Source: Thereva unica (taxonomy: Eukaryota; Arthropoda; Insecta; Diptera; Therevidae). Taken from it: DNA of 64,000 nucleotides. The notes beneath the pieces are model-generated. The model did not search any database and was not told the origin of the DNA. It saw only the letters and a program-made list of their open reading frames with translations. How positions within the stretch are numbered: the first letter of the stretch is position 1; each line of letters starts with the position of its first letter. Made by a program: the position numbers and the translations under genes. Of this stretch, positions 30,300 through 41,530 are shown piece by piece. The stretch lies in contig OX465282.1 in assembly GCA_949987705.1 (NCBI GenBank), positions 78,666,070 through 78,730,069 on the forward strand. The letters are read 5' to 3'.

Positions 30300-30756
30300 T
30301 CAATGTTTCTACCACATGGTGACTTTTTGGTAGTATGATTGGGTGTTTGTTGTCATAGGTTAAGGATGCATGAGATAGCCGTTCCTTTAATCGTACAAGG
30401 TCATCGAGAAAGGGACTTAATTGTATGAGTTTGCTCTTATGCGAAAGTGGTTGACCGTTTGATAAGCTGTGATATTCGTTCGGAAAGCTTGTCCTTTGGA
30501 CTAAACGCAGTATAGTAGCTTCAGTATTACGCAATTCGCGGCGAGATAGGACTCCAATTTGGTTAGTTGATGAGGGCTTGCAGTTCTCTATAAAGCGCAG
30601 TAAATATGCAGTTATTCGAATTAACTTATCATAGGAAGAATATCGCATGAGGTAGTCATCTTGAATTGCTGTTGTAAGGGTTGCCGTGGTGTTTCGTTTA
30701 GCCTCTAGCTCAGTACCTTCTTCACATTTTTTTAATTTTTGGCCAATGTTCTTCAC
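30223..30756 (-). pseudogene. Bel-Pao linker and integrase zinc-binding region
   Basis: Frame with YDKLIRITAYLLRFIENCKP, then LVQRTSFPNEYHSLSN and HHVVETLIDKIHQDTFHGG, the HHCC-type N-terminal integrase region. It overlaps both neighbours in other frames, showing frameshifts. Confidence 0.7.
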
Positions 30757-31300
30757 CTTTGGTTAGCCAACCTGGACCATGCCACCATATATCCTTCGAT
30801 AATAAATCATCTGCGGTAGTGCCTCTTGAAGCAAGATCGGCTGGGTTATCTGCAGTGGGAACATGCTGCCACGAATCATACTTTAGACTTTCCTGGATTT
30901 CAACGACCCTGTTCGCCACATATGTTTTCCAGCGAGACGGGTGTTCTCTTATCCATTGAAGTACAATAGTGGAGTCTGTCCAAGCAAATATGGAGGCGTT
31001 TTTCAATTCCATGTCCTCAACCGTTGTTTTGATAAGCCGAGCAAGAATTACCGCGCCGTTTAACTCCAATCTGGGAATGGTGGTTGGTTTCGTGGAAGCT
31101 ACTCTGGTTTTGGCCGTTAACAGCATTGATGAGATGCTACCATCTTCGAGTATTGTTCGTAAGTATAGGACAGCTGCATATGCCTTGGTTGAAGCGTCGC
31201 AAAAGCCGTGTATTTGAATTTGTGCTGTGCTGGTATATTGAATCCAACGTGGGATTTTTAATCGAGCCAGGTTACATAAGTCCTCCTTAAATGTATTCCA
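30722..31300 (-). pseudogene. Bel-Pao RNase H region
   Basis: The frame has TIPRLELNGAVILARLIKTT, IFAWTDSTIVLQWIREHPSR, FVANRV-like YVANRVVEIQ and WQHVPTADNPADLASRGTT, the standard Bel-Pao RNase H sequence including the catalytic Asp of WTDST. The piece 31126-31300 holds the beginning of the domain in other frames. Confidence 0.8.
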
Positions 31301-32304
31301 CTATTCGTTTATTGAGGTAGGTACTGTAACGTCCCACGAGCAGCCTGTAATCCACAGTGATTGCATTAGTATTTTCGCGACGATTATTATTGGGGCTATC
31401 CAGCCGAGCGGGTCATACAAAGACGCGATCTCTGATAACATAGCTCGTTTGGTAAGAACAGATTGTTTTGACTTTAAGGAAATTTTGAAAGTGAAAATGT
31501 CTTCTGCAGGATGCCATTGGATACCTAAAGTTTTAATGGCTTCCATCTCTCCAATAGAAAATGATTCCTTAATTTCGCCATACACAGATAGTAAATGAGA
31601 TAGTAACTCTATGTCATTGCTTGCCCATTTCCTTAGGTTAAATCCTCCGGTCTTCATCTTTTCGATTAATTCCCTTTGCAGATTTTTAGCACTTGCAACA
31701 TCATCAGCTCCTGTTAATAAATCATCAACATAGAAGCTCTTGAGGGTTGCTGTGGAAGCAAGGGGCCAATTGTTCCTTCCGTCCTCTGCTAATTGCTGCA
31801 AGGTTCTAATGGCGAGGTAAGGAGCCGCTGATGTACCGAATGTGACCGTTTTCAATTGATAATCTTGTGTTTCATGGGTAATTGGATGCTTCCAAAAAAT
31901 TCGTTGAAACGCTCGTTGATTTGGATGGACCAAAATCATTCGGTACATTTTCTCTATGTCCGCTGTTATGGCTACCTTGTACCTCCGCCAATTCATCAAG
32001 GTGGAAAATAGCTTCGGTTGAAAAATAGGTCCCTTCAACAGGTAGTCATTAAGTGATTTTCCGTTGGTTGATTTACAGGATGCGTCGAACACAACTCTTA
32101 ATTTTGTGGTTGTGCTTTCTTTAAAGACCGCATGATGTGGACTACTGGCTTGTTAGTTACACTGGGAGCGATCATTTCCATATGGCCGAGTTGTAGATAC
32201 TCATCGAGACACTTGGTATAGTCTCTGGCTAGATCTGGTTTCTTCCTATATTGTTTTTGCAGGGCTATGAACCGCGTGAGGGCCTGTGGGCGAGATTCAC
32301 CCAA
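31301..32304 (-). pseudogene. Bel-Pao reverse transcriptase
   Basis: Two frames: 32098-32304 (ESRPQALTRFIALQKQYRKK, DEYLQLGHMEMI) and 31301-32092 with RVVFDASCKS-type start, ITADIEKMYRMILVHPNQR, QLKTVTFGTSAAPYLAIRTL and catalytic FYVDDLLTG. The YVDD box is intact. A frameshift near 32095 divides it. Confidence 0.85.
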
Positions 32305-32388
32305 TTTAGGAATTTCATTGTTTAGAAATGGTAAATGGATTTGAAATTGTTCATGTGGTAGACGCTGGTGCGTAGTTTGAAAGATATC

Positions 32389-32721
32389 TTAGCATAATGC
32401 ATCTTCCATTTTAAGAACTGCGTTCAAAGGAAATTCTTCAATCTTAAAAAATTGTTGAAGCTGACAGCTGAGATAAACTTCAGTTGTGGTCATGAGGGAT
32501 ACTGCATGATTATGACGTTCGTTGGTGGTTGGTCCGAGCAAAATCCATCCAAATATTGTATTAATTGCCACTGGGGCGTGCTTGGCTCCCCGTATAATTC
32601 CATCTTGTAGAATTTGAGTATAAAGATTTACTCCGAGCAAAGCATCTATTTTTCCGGGTTGCCAAAATGTTGGGTCAGCTAGATTCAGGCCGACTAAATG
32701 TTGAGCGTGTTCCTTAGACAT
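32389..32721 (-). pseudogene. Bel-Pao protease C-terminal part
   Basis: Frame with LVGLNLADPTFWQPGKIDAL and LGVNLYTQILQDGIIRG, then AINTIFGWILLGPTT, the conserved segment between protease and RT of Bel-Pao elements. It continues from coding sequence on the far side of the inserted dimeric element. Confidence 0.8.
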
Positions 32722-32753
32722 TCGTTGCTGTGGTAGAGGATCGCTAATTCCTT

Positions 32754-33789
32754 TTAACTTCCCAGTATAGGAAGTTATTGTAATCGGTCCGAAAATCTAA
32801 ATCGAAAATTTCAACGTATTTTCATCTTTCAAGGTCCCAGGAGCATTTTAAGCAAAAAATTGGGAGCAAGTATGTGTGTGTGTATGTGCGTACGGATGTG
32901 GTCATTTTTTCCTGCACGATATCGCGCGAACCAAAACTGATATAGACTTCGTTGAGGTGTTGTTCGAAGCGTATTAACCGAAATATGATCTGAAAAGAAT
33001 TTCATGAAATTCGGTCCAGCCGTTTTTTTGTTTGAGCGACGTAAGTGATTTTTGTACCTGCACGATATGGCCCGAACTACAAAAGATATTGACTTACTTG
33101 AGGTGCCGTTCGAAGCGTATTAGCGACAATATTATCTGAAAAGATTTTTATAATATTCGGTCCAGCGGTTTTTTGGTTTAAATGACTTAAGTGATTTTTG
33201 TACCTGCACGATATCGCGCGAACTATAAAAGATATCGACTTAGTTGACGTACCGTTCGAAGAGTATTAACCAAAATATGATCTGAAAAGATTTTCATAAA
33301 ATTCGGTCGAGCCGTTTTTTTGTTTAAGCGGCGTAAGTGATTTTTGTACCTGCACGATATGGCCCGAACCACAAAAGATATTGACTTACTTGAGGTGCCG
33401 TTCGAAGCGTATTAGCGACAATATAATCTGAAAATATTTTTATAATATTCGGTCCACCGGGTTTTTGGTTTAATTGACTTAAGTGATTTTTGTACCTGCA
33501 CGATACCGCGCGAACTAAAAACTATATCGACTTCATTGAGGTGCCGAAAAACATGAATACACCAATTTTATATACATTTTCGTCATCCTAATCTTGTAAG
33601 TGCGCAAATTTAGTTTGACATTTTAACGAAAATATTGATAAACAATTGTGACAAATTCTCGGTATTATACACATATTCTATATTGCCTATTGTTCATTTA
33701 TTATTAAAATATCCAATCATAATATTCAACATCCATCATACAGGGAAGTTGATCGTGTGGACCGAAAGGGTCGAACCCACATCCCAACT
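32754..33789 (-). repeat. Dimeric-repeat element, copy 2 (two dimers), inserted in Bel protease
   Basis: Reverse-complement relative of 17677-19013, with two A-B dimers instead of three and a shorter (GT)n. Inside the element proper (about 32757-33748) there is no coding. At each edge sits Bel protease coding DNA (TINFP on one side, GKLKG on the other), so the target was a palindrome-like AACTTCC/GGAAGTT site. The tag 33749-33789 is the sequence carried along by copy 1. Confidence 0.85.
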
Positions 33790-34046
33790 AGTTAGAATTA
33801 GAAAAGTTTCCTCCACGATCGGTCCATTCAATTGACTGGATTGTAGTTGTAGAGTTGTTTGTTTACCAGAGTTTCCTGCCGTGCAGGTGCCGATGACTAT
33901 GATAGCGGTGGAAGCAGGAGAACATGTTGCACCCAGTCTCTTGCAGGCTTCCTCTGTCAAGAATGATGACTGAGAGCCTGGATCAATGACACATCGTAGG
34001 GTGTGTGGTTAGCCATGTTTGTCTCGTGCAGTGATTAGAGCTGTTG
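33736..34046 (-). pseudogene. Bel-Pao protease N-terminal part
   Basis: Reading CVIDPGSQSSFLTEEACKRL then GATCSPASTAIIVIGTCTAG. DPGS occupies the place of the aspartic protease DTGS/DSGS motif. The frame ends at the inserted element after SVHTINFP. Confidence 0.7.
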
Positions 34047-34445
34047 CTAGTAATGCTCGTAAGTTTTGCCTTGTGATGAAGGCTTGAGTAATTTCAAGCT
34101 GAGCAGCGCTGTGGCTATTGGTTTCTGGATTGGATCCCTTGACTGGTAATTGGATTTTTTATGTGGCTTTGAGTTTTCCTTAGTAATATGTAAAGAGGTA
34201 TGGTGACGTTGATTGCACGTGAAGCAATTGTGTTTGCTAGTGCATTCAGGTTGAGCATGGTGACCGGGAAAACAATTGAGACATCGTCCTGCTGATGAGA
34301 TGGCCTTACGTTTGGCTTTCGACGAAATTCGCTTATATTTTGAACATTTTAAGACATAGTGTTTTCCTCCACAAGCAGGACATCTTCCTTCCCTTGTACT
34401 GTTATTCGCGACTATTGTTTCCCGTGGTTGAGGTTTGGGTTTCAC
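34047..34445 (-). pseudogene. Bel-Pao Gag zinc-knuckle region
   Basis: Three Cys/His clusters: CPACGGKHYVLKC, CLNCFPGHHAQPEC and CFTCNQRHHTSLH, the typical Bel-Pao nucleocapsid arrangement for RNA binding. A frameshift separates it from the capsid part upstream. Confidence 0.8.
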
Positions 34446-34857
34446 TGATACACTGGGACCTAGAACGTCAGCAATCGATTCGAGTAGGTACCTTCAAGCG
34501 AGTATTCCATCGCTGGATCCTTGGTATTCTTCCCAAAGCTTAAGAGTGTAATACGGAAGCTTCTGTACCAATATGTAAATTAATAACGCGTCCCTTGAGC
34601 TGGTGTCCACCTTCTAACTCTTCAGTTGCTGTAAGCATTCTTCAGATGTGTCTGTTAATGATTTGATTCCCTTATTGGTCTCTGTAGCTAACTTTTGTTG
34701 ATTGACTAGCAGTTTAAGTTGATGGTTAACCAAAAATGCGAGTGTTTTGGTAACGTTTCCTCAATTTGTCCCATGCTGGTTGATAGTCAGCATCTGTTAT
34801 AGGAGTGTGACGTAACACTCTTTCCGCTTCACCTACTAAACAAGACTTTAGATGATG

Positions 34858-35235
34858 CTATTTTTGTACCGGAGATAATTTTGTGTTATTATGCACGAGC
34901 GACGTGAACATGTCTGAGAACGATCTCCACATGTCGAAATCTCCATTAAATTTAGGAAGAGAAGTCCTTGGAAGGGTTGTATCTTGATGAACGATGATGG
35001 ATGTAGCTGATTCGTTGGCACTGGGATTGATGACTGTTGTCTCTGCTTTGAGTTTACGAAGACCTTCATATAAATCGCTTAAATAATCTGTATATTTGGC
35101 TTCCGTGTTGCAAAAATGATCTTCCCTAATGTATGCATGATCGACGCCAGCGGTTGCAGCATCTGCACTTAAAGCTTGCATTAGCTCTACATCTAAAGCG
35201 CTATATTGTTCCCATAACCTTTTCAATTCCACCAT
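34858..35235 (-). pseudogene. Bel-Pao Gag N-terminal region
   Basis: From MVELKRLWEQYSALDVELMQ the frame runs to a TLPRTSLPKFNGDFDMWRSF segment, the hallmark PKFxGD..W motif of Bel-Pao Gag, and ends near SPVQK. The remainder of the capsid (34446-34857) is in broken frames. The ATG at 35235 is used, though the frame could extend a few residues upstream. Confidence 0.75.
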
Positions 35236-35240
35236 TCGAG

Positions 35241-35376
35241 ATTCAAAAAAAACCTTGAGGACGTTTGGCTATAGCAGTTTTCTTTGAATTCTCGATATAT
35301 TTTTCGATGCCTTAATATTTAATTCCTTAAAAACTATTTCCTTCTTGGAATGGAACTGCTCCTTGTTTTAAAAAAT
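35241..35376. other. Short junction between Bel gag and solo LTR
   Basis: No gene. If the solo LTR is removed, this sequence joins directly to the Harbinger transposase C-terminus, so it is either that element's 3' flank or Bel leader. It ends in AAAT, the 4-bp target duplication of the LTR. Confidence 0.5.
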
Positions 35377-36973
35377 TGTAACGGTCGGTTGAATCCCCCT
35401 CGCGGTAATTTGGAAAATTTCTATGAAATCACTTGCCTCAGAACAAAATTTACAAAATTTGCAAATCAAGTAGGGGAGAAAAGGAAAAATAGGAAAAAAT
35501 CGGAGGAGATTTGTCAGTTTGGTTTTGTTTTTTTTCGGGGAGGTTGAAAATGATAGACTGTGGCTTACAACTAGCACGATTTAATGTGTAAATTTGCAAA
35601 TAATAAATATCCAGTCATATCTACCTCCTTTATATAGTTCCACTATTGTTGGTCGAATCAGTTAAATAAAACGGGGTTTCGAGTATCCCTCAGTAAGAGG
35701 AAATCAATCCAGGAAAAAAATTAAGTGAACTTTGGGCAAGCAGAAGAAAAACCGTAGGTACTACCCTGAGCAGCGAAACGAGACCTCCTGGCAGGAGTGC
35801 GGAAGTAGAGGAATATCCCCTTTCTGGAAATACAAGTATTCACCATACAAAAGAGAACACAATCCATCTGTAGCTGCAAGCGGCGAAGCTCATCGTCCAG
35901 GTATAATTTTCTTGTCATTTTTTTGTGCAGTGGAAGAAAGTTTGGTGCGGGAGGTAGCCAAATTAAATCAGTTTCAAGCCACGTCTGCTATTTATCTTCT
36001 GGAGCAAGGTCAAGGCAAGAAGTGAGAAAAGTCTCATTCTGCGAGAGGAAGCTGTCATTTTATAATAGCCTAACGATTGGAAACCAAGCAAAGACTTTAT
36101 AAATGGTGGTGCTTTCACTGTTCCCGTACAACTTTCACGTTGCGATGACACCAGATTGTTATGTACTAATTTAAACGAAAGTTCCTTTTCATTCTTTTTT
36201 TATTCATTATATAATAAAAACACCACGACACACACCTGACAACAAATTACTATAATTAATCTAATTTTATCATTAAATATTGGCTTAAATTTTTTTGTTT
36301 GTTGCAAAATAATTTTTCTGGTTGTTTTCACATAATTTATGCGTAATTATAATTGAACACGATATTTGATATTTGTGATACCACTTGTGATTAAAACGAG
36401 GCGAAATTGGTACCAATACGACGCGTTTTAAAAATCATTTAGCATACGGAAGTATCCCGACAAGGGAAATTGTAAATGTTTTTATTTGAAAAAATGTACA
36501 TGTGTTGATATATGATGACATTGTTCTAATCGTGACCCCTTGAATATTGATGTTACCTATTGGTGTTTCTAGTTATTTTGTTAATGTGTCTACAATAAAC
36601 GAGAAAAGTTTTTAAGTTATTAAGAATGAACTCAAGTTGGTAGATTTTTTCTTGGGAATGGTTGGGACGGATGACTTCCTTTTCAGGGTTTGACGCGTCG
36701 CAGACGATGATCGGAAAAGGATGATGGCGGAATTCAAGTTACATAGTCACAGGTAAGTGGTGAACTAGCCTCGGTAAGCCCCGGCCACACACCCCACGAC
36801 CCCTCCGGCGAGCTAGACAACTCCGTGTGGCCGGCGTAGGAGTTCCGGATTTTCTTTTTATTCTTATGTATGGTGTTGGCTCCTTGGCCATGCTCTTCCG
36901 GGCTTTTGGCAAAGGGGGTAACACCTCGCATAAGTGGCGCCCACTATTTAGATCGCGCCATTATGCTGGTACA
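35377..36973 (+). mobile_element. Solo gypsy LTR (1597 bp) with AAAT target duplication
   Basis: TGTAACGG..GGTACA, near-identical to the LTRs of the full gypsy at 39.9-49.3 kb. AAAT flanks both sides (35373-35376 and 36974-36977), so it is a true insertion reduced to one LTR. It lies in the end of the Harbinger transposase, supplying its last codons (Val-Pro-Ala-stop). It shares with the 3' LTR at 39859-41454 the variants GTACCAG, CCCTTTGCC and GGCTAGTTC, and also has private changes. Plus-strand ORFs inside are not genes. Confidence 0.92.
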
Positions 36974-38133
36974 AAATACTTGGATAAAATATCCCGTTTC
37001 GTGAATGCGCTCACAGCCGCATTATGGCTTTGGGGACGGAAAGGCCTAAAAGAACCATCAATGCCCACTACACGTCTCCATTCTCCTTCGTGTAGATTTT
37101 TATCGTCATCTTCCCAGTCCACAAATTGTGCGTTACAATATTGTGATTTGTCGTTAATCATTATGAAATTGTGAAGTGCGATAGTTGCGAGCACAATTTT
37201 ATCGGCATTGTCTGGGAAGCATTCCAATGTTGTTCTTAATATTCGCCATCGGGCAACTAAAATGCCAAAAGCGTTTTCGATCACTCTCCTCGCTCTACAG
37301 TGCCTATAATTAAACACTGTTTTTCTTCTATTTAGTAATACGCCTGGATACGGCCGCATTATATTTCTCCTCAACGGGAATGCCGCATCGGCCACAAAAT
37401 AATGTGGAAACGATATACTAGTACCAGGTAAAACTTTGTCTGCTGGCAGAGGGAGTTCCCCCGAAAGAAGCTTTCTTCCAAATACCGATTCACGTAATAT
37501 TCCTGCGAATGAACGAAATCTTCTGTTTCTCAACACTATACATACAAAAAATTATTACCTCCGTCACTTTGACTTCCATATGCACCAACATCAACTGTGG
37601 TAAACGTGTATCTCGCACCACATGCAGCCAAGAGTACAATGCTGAAAGAGCCTTTGTAATTGTGAAATTGCGAGCCTGAATTTGGCGGGCATTTAATATT
37701 AATATGCTTCCCGTCTATGATGCCTACACAATTCGGAATATTCCACTGCTTTGAGAATTCAGCTGCTATTTGTGCCAATTGATCTTCTCTTGGCTCTGCT
37801 ACGTATATTGGAGATAAAATACTCCATATCGCTTCACACGTTTCGAGAATTATGCTTCGAATTGTTGTTTTGCCCACCTTATATGACCAAGCAAGATATT
37901 GGTGTGAAACTCCTTGAGATAAGTAGATGAAATAATTGTGTATTATAAAACAAAATCTCGTGTACTTTATTATACACCCACCTTAGAGTTATTGCTAACC
38001 GACATTCTGCATCAATTCCGTTTCGCATAGATTTCTTTTTTAATGACTCCCCAATCAAATCTAATAACAAATTGTACAGCGGTCGGCGCATTCTGGTGTG
38101 AATAAAGAACTGCTCCTCGTCGTTAAACTTCAT
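36961..38133 (-). CDS. PIF/Harbinger transposase (HARBI1-like), possibly with introns or frameshifts
   Basis: DDE transposase that would cut and join Harbinger ends. It starts MKFNDEEQFFIHTRMRRPLY at 38133. The helix-turn-helix region reads LSQGVSHQYLAWSYKVGKTT. Catalytic motifs: GIIDGKHINIKCP (Asp), TFTTVDVGAYGS (Asp) and RRVIENAFGILVARW (Glu). It breaks twice: near 37920-37990, where about 60 extra bases interrupt, and at 37536-37560, where removal of a 23-base GT..AG interval restores SDGVLRNRRF. The C-terminus DILSKYF is followed by VPA-stop taken from the solo LTR. No Harbinger TIRs were found at the edges. Probably inactive. Confidence 0.85.
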
Positions 38134-38186
38134 TTTGGTAAAAGTTGTTTGAAAATAACCTTTTAAGCGCCTATTTCTATTGATGG
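38134..38186 (-). other. Short leader between transposase start and inverted LTR
   Basis: Only 53 bases separate the transposase ATG from the 3' edge of the LTR at 38187. It contains no Harbinger TIR, so the element's own end has been removed. Confidence 0.6.
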
Positions 38187-39646
38187 TGTAACAGCATAAT
38201 GGCGCGATCTAAATAGTGGGCGCCACTTATGCGAGGTGTTACCCCCTTAGCCAAAAGCCCGGAAGAGCATGGCCAAGGAGCCAACACCATACATAAGAAT
38301 AAAAAGAAAATCCGGAACTCCTACGCCGGCCACACGGAGTTGTCTAGCTCGCCGGAGGGGTCGTGGGGTGTGTGGCCGGGGCTTACCGAGGCTGGTTCAC
38401 CACTTACCTGTGACTATGTAACTTGAATTCCGCCATCATCCTTTTCCGATCATCGTCTGCGACGCGTCAAACCCTGAAAAGGAAGTCATCCGTCCCAACC
38501 ATTCCCAAGAAAAAATCTAACAACTTGAGTTCATTCTTAATAACTTAAAAATTTTTCTCGTTTATTGCAGACACATTAACAAAATAACTAGAAACACCAA
38601 TAGGTAACATCAATATTCAAGGGGTCACGATTAGAACAATGTCATCATATATCAACACATGTACATTTTTTCAAATAAAAACATTTACAATTTCCCTTGT
38701 CGGGATACTTCCGTATGCTAAATGAGTTTTAAAACGCGTCGTATTGGTACCAATTTCGCCTCGTTTTAATCACAAGTGGTATCACAAATATCAAATATCG
38801 TGTTCAATTATAATTACGCATAAATTATGTGAAAACAACCAGAAAAATTATTTTGCAACAAATAAAAAAATTTAAGCCAATATTTAATGATAAAATTAGA
38901 TTAATTATAGTAATTTGTTGTCAGGTGTGTGTCGTGGTGTTTTTATTATATAATGAATAAAAAAAGAATGAAAAGGAACTTTCGTTTAAATTAGTACATA
39001 ACAATCTGGTGTCATCGCAACGTGAAAGTTGTACGGGAACAGTGAAAGCACAACAATTTATAAAGTCTTTGCTTGGTTTCCAATCGTTAGGCTATTATAA
39101 AATGACAGCTTCCTCTCGCAGAATGAGACTTTTCTCACTTCTTGCCTTGACCTTGCTCCAGAAGATAAATAGCAGACGTGGCTTGAAACTGATTTAATTT
39201 GGCTACCTCCCGCACCAAACTTTCTTCCACTGCACAAAAAATGACAAGAAAATTATACCTGGACGATGAGCTTCGCCGCTTACAGCTACAGATGGATTGT
39301 GTTCTCTTTTGTATGGTGAATACTTGTATTTCCAGAAAGGGGATATTCCTCTACTTCCGCACTCCTGCCAGGAGGTCTCGTTTCGCTGCTCAGGGTAGTA
39401 CCTACGGTTTTTCTTCTGCTTGCCCAAAGTTCACTTAATTTTTTTCCTGGATTGATTTCCTCTTACTGAGGGATACTCGAAACCCCGTTTTATTTAACTG
39501 ATTCGACCAACAATAGTGGAACTATATAAAGGAGGTAGATATGACTGGATATTTATTATTTGCAAATTTACACATTAAATCGTGCTAGTTGTAAGCCACA
39601 GTCTATCATTTTCAACCTCCCTGAAAAAAAACAAAACCAAACTGAC
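38187..39646 (-). mobile_element. Truncated gypsy LTR in inverted orientation
   Basis: Minus-strand LTR (plus-strand edge TGTAACAGCATAATGG) lacking the first ~140 bases of the LTR, cut at ACTGACA. It shares the variants TGTAACAG, CCCTTAGCC and GGCTGGTTC with the 5' LTR at 47735-49331, unlike the two other LTRs. It is fused directly to an inverted piece of transposase at 39647 with at most 1-2 bases of overlap. Confidence 0.9.
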
Positions 39647-39858
39647 ACTATCGCACTTCACAATTTCATAATGATTAACGACAAATCACAATATTGTAAC
39701 GCACAATTTGTGGACTGGGAAGATGACGATAAAAATCTACACGAAGGAGAATGGAGACGTGTAGTGGGCATTGATGGTTCTTTTAGGCCTTTCCGTCCCC
39801 AAAGCCATAATGCGGCTGTGAGCGCATTCACGAAACGGGATATTTTATCCAAGTATTT
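39647..39858 (+). pseudogene. Inverted copy of Harbinger transposase C-terminus
   Basis: Reads TIALHNFIMINDKSQYC and on through AFTKRDILSKYF, identical by translation to the C-terminus at 36974-37185 but on the opposite strand. With the adjoining LTR it forms the second arm of a ~1.8-kb inverted duplication. Confidence 0.92.
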
Positions 39859-41454
39859 TGTACCAGCATAATGGCGCGATCTAAATAGTGGGCGCCACTT
39901 ATGCGAGGTGTTACCCCCTTTGCCAAAAGCCCGGAAGAGCATGGCCAAGGAGCCAACACCATACATAAGAATAAAAAGAAAATCCGGAACTCCTACGCCG
40001 GCCACACGGAGTTGTCTAGCTCGCCGGAGGGGTCGTGGGGTGTGTGGCCGGGGCTTACCGAGGCTAGTTCACCACTTACCTGTGACTATGTAACTTGAAT
40101 TCCGCCATCATCCTTTTCCGATCATCGTCTGCGACGCGTCAAACCCTGAAAAGGAAGTCATCCGTCCCAACCATTCCCAAGAAAAAATCTAACAACTTGA
40201 GTTCATTCTTAATAACTTAAAAATTTTTCTCGTTTATTGCAGACACATTAACAAAATAACTAGAAACACCAATAGGTAACATCAATATTCAAGGGGTCAC
40301 GATTAGAACAATGTCATCATATATCAACACATGTACATTTTTTCAAATAAAAACATTTACAATTTCCCTTGTCGGGATACTTCCGTATGCTAAATGAGTT
40401 TTAAAACGCGTCGTATTGGTACCAATTTCGCCTCGTTTTAATCACAAGTGGTATCACAAATATCAAATATCGTGTTCAATTATAATTACGCATAAATTAT
40501 GTGAAAACAACCAGAAAAATTATTTTGCAACAAATAAAAAAATTTAAGCCAATATTTAATGATAAAATTAGATTAATTATAGTAATTTGTTGTCAGGTGT
40601 GTGTCGTGGTGTTTTTATTATATAATGAATAAAAAAAGAATGAAAAGGAACTTTCGTTTAAATTAGTACATAACAATCTGGTGTCATCGCAACGTGAAAG
40701 TTGTACGGGAACAGTGAAAGCACAACAATTTATAAAGTCTTTGCTTGGTTTCCAATCGTTAGGCTATTATAAAATGACAGCTTCCTCTCGCAGAATGAGA
40801 CTTTTCTCACTTCTTGCCTTGACCTTGCTCCAGAAGATAAATAGCAGACGTGGCTTGAAACTGATTTAATTTGGCTACCTCCCGCACCAAACTTTCTTCC
40901 ACTGCAGAAAAAATGACAAGAAAATTATACCTGGACGATGAGCTTCGCCGCTTACAGCTACAGATGGATTGTGTTCTCTTTTGTATGGTGAATACTTGTA
41001 TTTCCAGAAAGGGGATATTCCTCTACTTCCGCACTCCTGCCAGGAGGTCTCGTTTCGCTGCTCAGGGTAGTACCTACGGTTTTTCTTCTGCTTGCCCAAA
41101 GTTCACTTAATTTTTTTCCTGGATTGATTTCCTCTTACTGAGGGATACTCGAAACCCCGTTTTATTTAACTGATTCGACCAACAATAGTGGAACTATATA
41201 AAGGAGGTAGATATGACTGGATATTTATTATTTGCAAATTTACACATTAAATCGTGCTAGTTGTAAGCCACAGTCTATCGTTTTCAACCTCCCTGAAAAA
41301 AAACAAAACCAAACTGACAAATCTCCTCCGATTTTTTCCTATTTTTCCTTTTCTCCCCTACTTGATTTGCAAATTTTGTAAATTTTGTTCTGAGGCAAGT
41401 GATTTCATAGAAATTTTCCAAATTACCGCGAGGGGGATTCAACCGACCGTTACA
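39859..41454 (-). repeat. 3' LTR of the complete gypsy element
   Basis: 1596 bp, from TGTAACGG (at 41454 on the minus strand) to the edge at 39859. Differs from the 5' LTR at a few sites (for example GTACCAG for GTAACAG; CTGCAG for CTGCAC near 40905). Few differences imply a young insertion, though the pattern is mixed by the inverted duplication. Confidence 0.92.
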
Positions 41455-41470
41455 TACCCTCGGGTCCACA
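41455..41470 (-). promoter_or_regulatory. Polypurine-like tract before 3' LTR
   Basis: On the minus strand GGACCCGAGGGTA directly precedes TGTAAC of the 3' LTR. Purine-rich GAGGG next to an LTR edge is the expected plus-strand primer site. It is short, so confidence is moderate. Confidence 0.5.
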
Positions 41471-41530
41471 AAGCCGACTCGCGAGGCAGTGAGGAGCCGA
41501 AAAAAACGGTCGCCGTAGGTCTAATATCTT

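Larger units (their letters stand above)
28433..35240 (-). mobile_element. Bel-Pao retrotransposon, degraded, with nested insertions
   Basis: Minus-strand order gag, zinc knuckles, protease, RT, RNase H, integrase, as in Bel-Pao. Multiple frameshifts. Two insertions: the dimeric-repeat element in protease (32754-33752) and a 425-bp MITE near the end of integrase (28905-29329). No LTR was defined; the left boundary of gag lies only 137 bases from the solo gypsy LTR, so the 5' LTR is missing. Confidence 0.88.

Noticed and set aside
38229..38426. 65-codon ORF repeated at 39901, 47777 and, inverted, 36734
   Set aside because: It is present because the LTR is present four times; no domain and it lies antisense in the LTR.
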